Positions 6,178 through 12,020 of a DNA stretch of 12,020 bases are shown piece by piece. Under the pieces are notes generated by a model, which did no database searches, had not been told where the DNA came from, and was given only the letters and a program-made list of their open reading frames with translations. The stretch is from Deltaproteobacteria bacterium. GTDB taxonomy: Bacteria; Desulfobacterota; JAFDIG01. The position numbers were made by a program, and so were the translations under genes. The stretch's first letter is position 1. Each line of letters starts with the position of its first letter. The stretch lies in contig JAFDIG010000041.1 of assembly GCA_019308145.1 (NCBI GenBank), positions 1 through 12,020 of the forward strand, written 5' to 3'.

Positions 6178-6351
6178 CTATTTAAAAAGGCCAAGTTGGC
6201 ATTGACTGACTTTAATTCCGAGCCTATTTAAGATCTTTCCTACTTCTTTTTTAGAAATATTATATTTTTCTGCCAACTTAAAACATACTGCGCAAGGGAT
6301 TTTACCATCCCTTGCCATCTCTTTTATAATCTCCTCAATATTTTTATCCAT
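6178..6351 (-). CDS. Small conserved-looking Cys protein with HTH-like helix pair
   Basis: A 57-residue protein, last gene of the gatA-asnS-MBL operon. The sequence has DGKIPCAVCFKLAEKY (C20, C23), then SKKEVGKILNRLGIKV, which reads like the second half of a helix-turn-helix, then a terminal CQLGLF with C51. I recall small bacterial proteins with the same GK(I/L)PC...EVG...IK...CQLG.F pattern, which usually stay unnamed; this recollection is not a database result. C20, C23 and C51 could bind a metal, but that is inference. The ATG at 6351 lies 13 bp after the MBL stop, with an AAAAGG site 7 nt upstream. A reading from 6429 would overlap the MBL gene by 65 bp and is unlikely. Function unknown. 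Confidence 0.7.
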   Translation of the reverse strand: MDKNIEEIIKEMARDGKIPCAVCFKLAEKYNISKKEVGKILNRLGIKVSQCQLGLFK

Positions 6352-6364
6352 CTCTTTACCTTTT

Positions 6365-7030
6365 TTATAAATAGGGAAAAAATTGAGACCGTATAAAGAA
6401 AAAATTCTCCTTAACGTTTGTTTTTCCAACTATAATATCACCATGTCCTGGTAAAAGATACTCTACATCAAGCTCCATTAATTTCTCTATGCTCTTCTTA
6501 AGTAGATTACCATCCCCTTCGTAAAAATCTGTACGCCCTACTCCATGATAAAATATGAGGTCTCCGGTAAACAATACCTTATTTTTCTCCCAGTACAGAG
6601 ACAAAGAGCCTGGAGAATGACCAGGTGTATGAAAAACCTTGAATCTTTCACCTAAAAGAAAAAGATCACCTTCGTCAAGATAAAATTCTACTGAATAGTA
6701 AGGAAATGGAAGTTCCATCATCTCATATAACATCATGCCATACTCTTTTGTATGTCTTTCCTCTTCTTTATGCATAGTAACCATAGCCCCTAAATTAAAA
6801 AAATAGTCAACACCTTCAAAATGGTCAGGGTGCATATGAGTAGCAAAGATAAGTTTGGTAAAACTTGGATCTATACCATCTTCCTTTAAACTATTAAGAA
6901 GTAAAGGAAGAAATCTTCTATGTCCTACATCTATTAATGTTTTAACACCTATATCGAGAAAATAGCTGTTACAATTATTTTCTGAATATGATCGCCATGG
7001 ATAATAATATAAAGATGATAAAAGTTTCAT
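6365..7030 (-). CDS. MBL-fold metallo-hydrolase
   Basis: A 221-residue metallo-beta-lactamase-fold hydrolase of the glyoxalase-II-like group, probably with a two-metal site. The ligands are all visible: THMHPDH (H65, H67, D69, H70), HTPGHSPG (H138), FTGD (D157) and PGHG (H196). The length is that of a bare MBL domain with no extra C-terminal domain. There is no signal peptide, so it is cytoplasmic. Substrates in this family include thioesters, lactones, nucleic acids and others, and nothing here selects one. It starts at ATG 7030, 15 bp after the asnS stop, so it is very likely in the same operon, possibly by translational coupling; an AAGG overlaps the asnS stop but is rather far from the start. 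Confidence 0.85.
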   Translation of the reverse strand: MKLLSSLYYYPWRSYSENNCNSYFLDIGVKTLIDVGHRRFLPLLLNSLKEDGIDPSFTKLIFATHMHPDHFEGVDYFFNLGAMVTMHKEEERHTKEYGMMLYEMMELPFPYYSVEFYLDEGDLFLLGERFKVFHTPGHSPGSLSLYWEKNKVLFTGDLIFYHGVGRTDFYEGDGNLLKKSIEKLMELDVEYLLPGHGDIIVGKTNVKENFFFIRSQFFPYL

Positions 7031-7045
7031 ACTATGTTCTTTGCC

Positions 7046-8338
7046 TTAAGGAGAAACCCTCTCTATGGTTCTTGGAAATGGTATAGTCTCTCTAACATGA
7101 TGTAAACCACATATCCATGCAACAGTTCTCTCTAAACCCAAGCCAAAGCCAGCATGAGGAACCGAGCCATATCTTCTTAAATCTAAATACCAATCAAAAT
7201 CCTTCTCATCAAGTCCTGCTGTTTTTATTCTTTTTCTTAAAGTATCAAGATTATCTTCTCTTTGCCCGCCTCCTATAATCTCACCATAACCCTCTGGAGC
7301 AAGCATATCCATACACAAAGCAAGACTTGGATCTTTAGGATCGCCTTTCATATAAAATGCTTTTAAAGCTAAAGGATAATGGTGCACGAAAAGAGGAAGT
7401 CCAAACCTGTTTGATAAGATTGTCTCTTCATCACCCCCAAAATCATCACCTTCTACTATATCAACCCCTTTTTCTTTAAGCAGATTAACAGCCTCTTTAT
7501 AAGTTATCCTTGGAAAAGGCTTTTTTATTTGTTTAAGTTTCGCCTTATCCCTCTTTAATGTATCAAGCTCTTTTGAACAATCAGAAAGAACATCTTTTAC
7601 TATTGTTATAACAAGATCCTCTGCTAACTCCATTGCATCTTCAAGCTCAGCATAAGCCATCTCTGGTTCAACCATCCAAAACTCTGTCAAGTGTCGGCGG
7701 GTTTTGGATTTTTCAGCTCTAAAGGTTGGGCCGAAACAGTAAACTTTTCCAAATGCCATAGCAGCTGCTTCCATGTAAAGTTGACCGCTTTGAGAAAGAT
7801 AAACCTTTCTCCCAAAATATTCAGTTTCAAAAAGGGTCGTTGTACCTTCACATGAACTCGGGGTAAAGATAGGGGCATCTATTAGCGTAAAGTTCTTTGA
7901 ATCAAAAAAATCTCTTATGCTCTTTTCTATTCTACTTCTTATCTTCAAAATAGCATGCTGTCGTAAAGAGCGAAGCCAAAGATGCCTATGATCCATCAAA
8001 AAGGCAATCCCATGTTCTTTTGGGGTTATAGGATAGCCATAAGCCTCTTGGATAAGCCTAATCTCTGTTACACTAATTTCATACCCAATCGGGGAACGTG
8101 GATCAGCTCTTACCAGACCTTTTACGATAATAGATGATTCTTGTGAAATATGATCCGCCATTTCAAACTCTTCATCTGTTACCTTCCCTTTTTCAACGAC
8201 TGATTGAACAATGCCTGTACCATCCCTTACCAAAAGAAAATGGATCTTTCCACTGCTTCTTTTATTATAAAGCCAGCCTTTTATTGTAATCTCTTTGTCT
8301 TTATAATTTGAGATATCTTTAATAGTTACCTGATCCAT
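7046..8338 (-). CDS. asnS: Asparaginyl-tRNA synthetase
   Basis: A 430-residue class IIb aminoacyl-tRNA synthetase charging tRNA(Asn). An N-terminal OB-fold anticodon-binding domain (about 3-97, with IKGWLYNKRSSGKIHFLLVRDG within it) leads into the class II core. Motif 1 lies around 145-161 (FDSKNFTLIDAPIF), motif 2 is FRAEKSKTRRHLTEFWMVE (206-224), and motif 3 is GFGLGLERTVAWICG (397-411) with the ATP-binding R404. SQSGQLYMEAA (182-192) and the EPEMAYA stretch after motif 2 fit AsnRS rather than AspRS. The length is usual for bacteria. ATG 8338 lies 2 bp after the gatA stop, with no strong ribosome site of its own, so translation is probably coupled to gatA. Confidence 0.95.
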   Translation of the reverse strand: MDQVTIKDISNYKDKEITIKGWLYNKRSSGKIHFLLVRDGTGIVQSVVEKGKVTDEEFEMADHISQESSIIVKGLVRADPRSPIGYEISVTEIRLIQEAYGYPITPKEHGIAFLMDHRHLWLRSLRQHAILKIRSRIEKSIRDFFDSKNFTLIDAPIFTPSSCEGTTTLFETEYFGRKVYLSQSGQLYMEAAAMAFGKVYCFGPTFRAEKSKTRRHLTEFWMVEPEMAYAELEDAMELAEDLVITIVKDVLSDCSKELDTLKRDKAKLKQIKKPFPRITYKEAVNLLKEKGVDIVEGDDFGGDEETILSNRFGLPLFVHHYPLALKAFYMKGDPKDPSLALCMDMLAPEGYGEIIGGGQREDNLDTLRKRIKTAGLDEKDFDWYLDLRRYGSVPHAGFGLGLERTVAWICGLHHVRETIPFPRTIERVSP

Positions 8339-8340
8339 TT

Positions 8341-9807
8341 TTAAATAGGTGGTTTCTTTTTTAAATCAGACCGTGCTTGCTCAAAAGCCCTTGCAAATCT
8401 TAAAACAACTTCTTCCTGAAAAGGCCTACCTGTTATCTGCATGCCAACAGGTAAACCATCTTTTGTAAAGCCACAAGGAATAGATATAGCTGGCAATCCT
8501 GCCAAGTTTGCAGTAACAGAATATATATCAGTAAGATACATAGTAAGCGGGTCTGCAATCTTTTCACCTATTTTAAAAGCAGGCATAGGTGAGACAGGAT
8601 GAATAATCACATCATACTTTTTAAAGGCTTTTAAAAAATCTTCTCTTATAAGGGTTCTTACTTTGAGCGCTTTGTTATAATATTGATCATAATAACCAGC
8701 GCTCAAAGAGTATGTACCTAACATTATCCTTCTTTTAGCCTCTGGTCCAAATCCATTTGTCCTTGTCTCCTTATACATTTCAATTATATTTGAAGATCCT
8801 TTAGCACGATACCCATATCTTACACCATCAAATCTGGCAAGGTTTGAACTAAGCTCTGAACATGCTATTATATAATAAGCTGGTACAGAATATTCTGTAT
8901 GTGGTAAAGATATCTCTTCTGCAACTATTCCCATATCTTCAAAAGTTCTAATCCCACTCATAACAATGGATTTAACTTCTGGATCTATACCTTGAGCAAA
9001 ATACTCCTTTGGTACTCCTATTGTTTTCCCTTTAAGATCAAGATCATTTATGAATTCAAGGTAATCAGGCGTTTCAATATCAATAGATGTAGAATCTTTA
9101 GGATCATAACCACAAATTACATTCATCAAAAGAGCAGCATCATCAACAGATTTAGTTAATGGGCCAATCTGATCTAAAGATGAGCCATAAGCTACTAAAC
9201 CATATCTTGAAACCCGACCATAGCTTGTTTTCATTCCAACAACACCACAAAATGAGGCTGGCTGCCTTATTGAGCCACCGGTATCAGAACCTAAAGCTAA
9301 AATAGACATATCAGCTGCGATTGCTGCTGCAGAACCTCCGCTACTACCACCAGGAACCCTTGTAAGATCCCATGGATTTTTAGTAACTTTAAATGCAGAA
9401 TTTTCTGTTGATGATCCCAAAGCAAATTCATCCATATTTGTTTTCCCAATAATTATAACACCTGCCTTTTTTATTCTTTCAACAACAGTAGCATCAAAGG
9501 TCGGTATATAGTTCTCTAATATACGAGAGCCACAACTGGTTCTAATACCTTCTGTAGATATATTATCCTTTATAGCAATAGGAATTCCTTCTAAATGTCC
9601 TAAAGGTTTACCTTTATCTATCTTTTTTTGAATTGTTTCTGCTTGGGTTAATAGTTCATTTTTTGGTACAATAAAAAGAAAACTCCCAATTTTATCTTCA
9701 ATACTTTTGATACGGTTAAGCACTGACTCTAAAACTTCTTTAACAGATAACTCCCTTTTTTTATAAAGGGCTATAATTTCAGTTGCTGTTAACTCATAAG
9801 GTTCCAT
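8341..9807 (-). CDS. gatA: Asp-tRNA(Asn)/Glu-tRNA(Gln) amidotransferase subunit A
   Basis: The glutaminase subunit of GatCAB, which releases ammonia from glutamine to convert Glu-tRNA(Gln) to Gln-tRNA(Gln) (and Asp-tRNA(Asn) where needed). It is a 488-residue amidase-signature enzyme. The Ser-cisSer-Lys triad is visible as K80 (PIAIKDN), S155 (GGSSGGSAAA) and S179 (GSDTGGSIRQPA). DEFALGSSTENS and the C-terminal NLAGLPAISIPCG and GLPVGMQI motifs are also typical of GatA. ATG 9807 is chosen because AAGGAG lies 7 nt upstream; an ATG at 9831 would add eight residues. It is the first gene of the minus-strand operon. gatC is not upstream and gatB is not in view, so the subunits are encoded apart. 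With AsnRS next door, the main role is probably Gln-tRNA formation (inference). Confidence 0.96.
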   Translation of the reverse strand: MEPYELTATEIIALYKKRELSVKEVLESVLNRIKSIEDKIGSFLFIVPKNELLTQAETIQKKIDKGKPLGHLEGIPIAIKDNISTEGIRTSCGSRILENYIPTFDATVVERIKKAGVIIIGKTNMDEFALGSSTENSAFKVTKNPWDLTRVPGGSSGGSAAAIAADMSILALGSDTGGSIRQPASFCGVVGMKTSYGRVSRYGLVAYGSSLDQIGPLTKSVDDAALLMNVICGYDPKDSTSIDIETPDYLEFINDLDLKGKTIGVPKEYFAQGIDPEVKSIVMSGIRTFEDMGIVAEEISLPHTEYSVPAYYIIACSELSSNLARFDGVRYGYRAKGSSNIIEMYKETRTNGFGPEAKRRIMLGTYSLSAGYYDQYYNKALKVRTLIREDFLKAFKKYDVIIHPVSPMPAFKIGEKIADPLTMYLTDIYSVTANLAGLPAISIPCGFTKDGLPVGMQITGRPFQEEVVLRFARAFEQARSDLKKKPPI

Positions 9808-9814
9808 ATCTTTT

Positions 9815-9820
9815 CTCCTT
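9815..9820 (-). promoter_or_regulatory. Ribosome binding site deciding the gatA start
   Basis: AAGGAG on the minus strand, 7 nt before ATG 9807. The alternative ATG at 9831 has only AGGA close to it, so the inner start is preferred. Confidence 0.6.
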
Positions 9821-9865
9821 TGTTTCATCAATTCCTACAACAAATATGGATATATTTCAAGGTTA

Positions 9866-9926
9866 ATTTTTTAAAGGTTTTCCTCATTTTTTAAAGGAAA
9901 AAGATATAGGAAAGCTTTTTAAGCTT
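9866..9926. repeat. Short direct and inverted repeats upstream of gatA
   Basis: The 12-mer ATTTTTTAAAGG occurs at 9866-9877 and again at 9886-9897. TTTTCC (9878-9883) can pair with GGAAAA (9896-9901). The inverted word AAGCTTTTTAAGCTT follows at 9912-9926, and its 13-base core also occurs at 1463-1475. This lies in the 550-bp divergent space between gatA and the thiamin operon. It could be part of gatA regulation or simple AT-rich drift. Confidence 0.3.
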
Positions 9927-9952
9927 ATTTTATTTTTATCAAATATAAGGTT

Positions 9953-9999
9953 AATAGGCAAGATGCCTATTCTACCAGGTTAGTCTTCTTTACTGGTAG
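9953..9999. repeat. Two adjacent REP-like hairpins
   Basis: AATAGGCA (9953-9960) and TGCCTATT (9964-9971) form a perfect 8-bp stem with an AGA loop. Directly after it, CTACCAG (9972-9978) pairs with CTGGTAG (9993-9999) over a 14-nt loop. The junction AGATGCCTATTCTACCA (9961-9977) resembles 3689-3705. Between here and the thiamin promoter (10000-10130) I see no gene or further clear structure. Confidence 0.5.
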
Positions 10000-10130
10000 C
10001 AAAGGCATCTCCGCTTGTGTTTATATGGTCGTTATTCTTTTGACGTTGTTTGTTCATTGTCGTTAGCAAGGATATTATATGGCAGGATTTTAAATTTTTT
10101 CCTCATTAAAAAAGAAAAAGCAAAAAAATC

Positions 10131-10160
10131 TTGACAATCATAATTTATTAGATTAATTAT
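10131..10160 (+). promoter_or_regulatory. Candidate promoter of the thiamin operon
   Basis: A consensus -35 TTGACA (10131-10136) is followed after 18 bp by AATTAT (10155-10160), a 4-of-6 match to TATAAT. Transcription would begin about 25-30 bp before the first paired base of the TPP riboswitch, as expected for a riboswitch leader. Confidence 0.55.
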
Positions 10161-10194
10161 TTATAAATAATTCTTAAAAACCAAGATAGGTTAA

Positions 10195-10290
10195 AGCACG
10201 CTGGGGGAGCTTTCTTAGGCTGAGAAATCCCTATTTAAGGGATGACCCCTTGAACCTGTTGGGTAATGCCATCGTAGGGAAAGCGGTGCT
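10195..10290 (+). ncRNA. TPP (THI-box) riboswitch aptamer
   Basis: A thiamin-pyrophosphate-sensing leader. P1 pairs AGCAC (10195-10199) with GTGCT (10286-10290) and GCT with AGC inside it. The conserved CTGAGA (10220-10225) forms the pyrimidine-binding side. P3 is a 6-bp stem, ATCCCT (10227-10232) with AGGGAT (10238-10243). The pyrophosphate side shows GAACCTG (10252-10258), TAATGCCATCG (10264-10274) and TAGGGAA (10275-10281). It sits directly before thiD-thiN, as expected. Confidence 0.95.
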
Positions 10291-10313
10291 ACCTTAGAAA
10301 TAAAAGGTAACCG
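10284..10313 (+). promoter_or_regulatory. Putative antiterminator helix
   Basis: CGGT (10284-10287) and TACCTT (10290-10295) can pair with ACCG (10310-10313) and AAGGTA (10304-10309), giving 10 pairs with a 2-nt bulge and an 8-nt loop. This uses the 3' strand of P1 and the 5' strand of the terminator. It therefore excludes both, which is the expected ON state without TPP. Confidence 0.6.
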
Positions 10314-10345
10314 TAGTTCCAAAAATGGCACTACGGTTTTTTTTT
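10309..10345 (+). terminator. Intrinsic terminator controlled by the TPP riboswitch
   Basis: AACCGTAGT (10309-10317) pairs perfectly with ACTACGGTT (10330-10338), with two further C-G pairs above a mismatch, and runs into a tract of nine T (10337-10345). It lies between the aptamer and the thiD start. TPP binding should favour it and so cut transcription of the operon. Confidence 0.92.
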
Positions 10346-10346
10346 G

Positions 10347-10353
10347 AAAGGAG
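10347..10353 (+). promoter_or_regulatory. Ribosome binding site deciding the thiD start
   Basis: AAAGGAG lies 5 nt before ATG 10359. It rules out the TTG at 10344, which falls in the terminator T-tract. Confidence 0.8.
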
Positions 10354-10358
10354 ATGTT

Positions 10359-11693
10359 ATGAAAAGGATTCTTACTATTGCCGGTTCTGATTCAGGAGGT
10401 GGTGCGGGAATTCAAGCAGACCTTAAAACTATTACTGTTCTTGGAGCTTTTGGCATGACTGTAATAACAGCATTGACTGCTCAGAACACGGTTGGAGTGC
10501 AGGCAATCCAAGAGGTTCCTTTAAATTTTATATCCAAACAGTTTGATTCTCTTCTTTCTGATATTGGAGTAGATGCAGCTAAAACTGGGATGTTAGCTAC
10601 CATTGAAGTGGTTAAGCTCATTTCAGAAAAAGTCAAACAATATCATATTGATAGATTGGTTGTAGATCCTGTAATGGTGGCGAAAAGTGGAGATTATCTC
10701 CTAAAAAAAGATGCTATTAAAACACTAAAAAAAGAGCTCTTGCCTCTTGCCTTTGTTGTAACACCAAATATCCCAGAAGCTTCTGCCTTAATTGGCAAAA
10801 AAATAAAAGATCCTTCTGATATGAGGGATGCTGCTAAAATAATCTTTGAAATGGGTCCAAAAAATGTGCTTATAAAAGGTGGACATTTAAAAAATTGTGC
10901 TGATGACCTTCTTTATGATGGCAAAATATTTCATAAATTTCCTGCTAACAGGATAGAAACAGAAAATACTCATGGTACTGGGTGCACTTATAGTGCGGCA
11001 ATAGCAACTTTTTTAGGGAAAGGGTATAATGTTGTTGAATCGGTCTTTAAAGCAAAATCATTCATCACAAATGCTATAAAATATTCTCTTAATATAGGGA
11101 AAGGACACGGGCCAGTAAATCCTTATGCCTCATTAAAAGCAGAGATAGAACCTTTAAAAGTTATAGATGAGCTAAAAAAGGCTTATTTTGCACTAAAAGA
11201 GCTTCCTTTTCATGAACTTATCCCAGAAGTCGGAACTAATTTTGGTTTTGCCCTCTCTAACGCAACTTCATATAAAGATATAGCAGCTTTCCCAGGACGC
11301 ATCCATCGCTTTAAAGGAGAAATACGAAGCTTTACTTGTTACCCTGAGTTTGGATCTTCACGACATATAGCAAGTATTATTTTAGCTGCTATGAATCATG
11401 ATAAACATTATCGCTCTTGCATAAATATTCGCTTTGATCAGGATATTCTCAATATGGCGGCCAAAAAAAATATGGATATTGGATTTTTTAAAAGGGCTTT
11501 AGAACCAAAAGATGTAAAAGCAAAAGAAGGTGCAACGTTAGAGTGGGGAACATCTTATGTTATAAAAGAAAAGGGTCATGTCCCTGACATAATATATGAT
11601 GAAGGGGAAATTGGAAAGGAAAAAATGATTAGGATCTTGGGGAAAAATCCTTTTGAGTTGATTGATAAAATCAAAATGATTTTAGGAGTATAA
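10359..11693 (+). CDS. thiD: HMP kinase/HMP-phosphate kinase fused to thiamin-phosphate synthase (ThiD-ThiN)
   Basis: A 444-residue two-domain enzyme of thiamin synthesis in the cytoplasm. The N-terminal ThiD domain (about 1-262) phosphorylates hydroxymethylpyrimidine twice. It shows AGSDSGGGAGIQADLKT (8-24), the AQNTVGV segment (41-47), VDPVMVAKSGD (102-112), TPNIPEA (135-141), IKGGH (172-176) and HGTGCTYSAAIA (205-216). The C-terminal ThiN domain (about 265-444) joins HMP-PP to the thiazole phosphate and replaces ThiE. It is recognised by FPGRIHRF (311-318), CINIRFDQDIL (354-364) and the EWGTSY region. ThiDN fusions are known from archaea and some bacteria. It is first in a TPP-riboswitch operon. 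The next gene begins at the base after its stop. No frameshift or missing part is seen. Confidence 0.94.
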   Translation: MKRILTIAGSDSGGGAGIQADLKTITVLGAFGMTVITALTAQNTVGVQAIQEVPLNFISKQFDSLLSDIGVDAAKTGMLATIEVVKLISEKVKQYHIDRLVVDPVMVAKSGDYLLKKDAIKTLKKELLPLAFVVTPNIPEASALIGKKIKDPSDMRDAAKIIFEMGPKNVLIKGGHLKNCADDLLYDGKIFHKFPANRIETENTHGTGCTYSAAIATFLGKGYNVVESVFKAKSFITNAIKYSLNIGKGHGPVNPYASLKAEIEPLKVIDELKKAYFALKELPFHELIPEVGTNFGFALSNATSYKDIAAFPGRIHRFKGEIRSFTCYPEFGSSRHIASIILAAMNHDKHYRSCINIRFDQDILNMAAKKNMDIGFFKRALEPKDVKAKEGATLEWGTSYVIKEKGHVPDIIYDEGEIGKEKMIRILGKNPFELIDKIKMILGV

Positions 11694-12020
11694 ATGGAGA
11701 TAATAAAATCTATTACTGAAAAAGAAAGAAATTTAAATGGATGGGATTTTTTTCTTCTATGGGCAGGAGCTGCTGTTTCATTAGCAGAGATATGGGCAGG
11801 TGGGCTTCTTGTTCCTCTCGGATTTATATCAGGAGTTATAGTAATAATTTTAGGACATATTATTGGAAATACCCCTATGGCACTTGGGGGGATTATGGGA
11901 ACAAAAACAGGTTTGCCTACTATGGCAACCTTAAGACCCTCTTTTGGCATAAGAGGCTCATACTTTCCTGCTTTATTAAATATTATCCAATTAATAGGAT
12001 GGACAGCTATAATGCTTTTG
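11694..12020 (+). CDS. cytX: NCS1-family permease, probable hydroxymethylpyrimidine transporter CytX (3' end outside window)
   Basis: The first 109 codons of a membrane transporter cut by the window end. After a short cytoplasmic start comes WDFFLLWAGAAVSLAEIWAG (17-36), PLGFISGVIVIILGHIIGNTPMALGG as membrane helix 2 with a polar end, GTKTGLPTMATLRPSFGIRGSY, and a further helix beginning ALLNIIQLIGWTA. This matches the N-terminus of the nucleobase:cation symporter-1 (cytosine/purine/thiamin permease) family, and the CytX branch in particular. The ATG immediately follows the thiD-thiN stop, with AGGAG (11684-11688) 5 nt upstream. Sharing the TPP-controlled transcript supports uptake of the HMP pyrimidine (inference); cytosine or thiamin itself are alternatives. 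Confidence 0.85.
   Translation, partial: MEIIKSITEKERNLNGWDFFLLWAGAAVSLAEIWAGGLLVPLGFISGVIVIILGHIIGNTPMALGGIMGTKTGLPTMATLRPSFGIRGSYFPALLNIIQLIGWTAIMLL

Noticed and set aside
6003..6194. Minus-strand open frame of 63 codons
   Set aside because: It covers the repeat copy between convergent genes and overlaps both neighbours. The AT-rich translation has no recognisable motif.
6178..6429. Longer, 83-codon reading of the small Cys protein
   Set aside because: It would start within the MBL gene and overlap it by 65 bp. The ATG at 6351 has a ribosome site and normal operon spacing.
11576..11950. Minus-strand open frame of 124 codons at the right end
   Set aside because: It overlaps the end of thiD-thiN and the start of the CytX-type gene, both well supported on the plus strand. 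The proline-rich translation looks like an antisense frame.

Overview
The window is AT-rich bacterial DNA (roughly one third G+C by eye) with densely packed, mostly housekeeping genes. Shine-Dalgarno sites, a TPP riboswitch and the bacterial forms of GatA and AsnRS point to a bacterium. LL-diaminopimelate aminotransferase, a fused ThiD-ThiN enzyme, a Hanks-type kinase and interspersed palindromes suggest an anaerobic or uncultured lineage, but the sequence does not name one.

Layout. A serine/threonine kinase gene (11-1234, +) opens the window. Three separate minus-strand genes follow: a YdjM/DUF457-like membrane protein (1495-1965), a CNNM/CBS/CorC-type transporter protein (2148-3416) and dapL (3893-5062). 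An HD-domain phosphohydrolase gene (5113-5685, -) lies just upstream of dapL and diverges from a dodecin gene (5807-6019, +). Next is a tight minus-strand operon read from right to left: gatA, asnS, an MBL-fold hydrolase and a 57-residue Cys-containing protein (9807 down to 6178). At the right end a plus-strand thiamin operon has a promoter, a TPP riboswitch, an intrinsic terminator, thiD-thiN and the start of a CytX-type permease cut by the window end.

How the genes work together. The thiamin unit is the clearest system: TPP sensing controls an HMP kinase/HMP-P kinase fused to a thiamin-phosphate synthase, followed directly by a probable hydroxymethylpyrimidine importer. The gatA-asnS pair concerns amide aminoacyl-tRNA supply. 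As AsnRS is present, GatCAB is probably needed mainly for Gln-tRNA(Gln). DapL makes LL-diaminopimelate for lysine and peptidoglycan.

The least explained feature is a family of AT-rich repeats. Four related copies lie at 1212-1410, 2030-2153, 3469-3826 and 6030-6177. They share a terminal box that recurs inverted at the other end, and an internal hairpin that changes sequence while mostly keeping its pairing. This looks like a MITE. One copy supplies the last codons and stop of the kinase, another touches the stop of the CorC-type gene, and a third carries a nest of unrelated palindromes.
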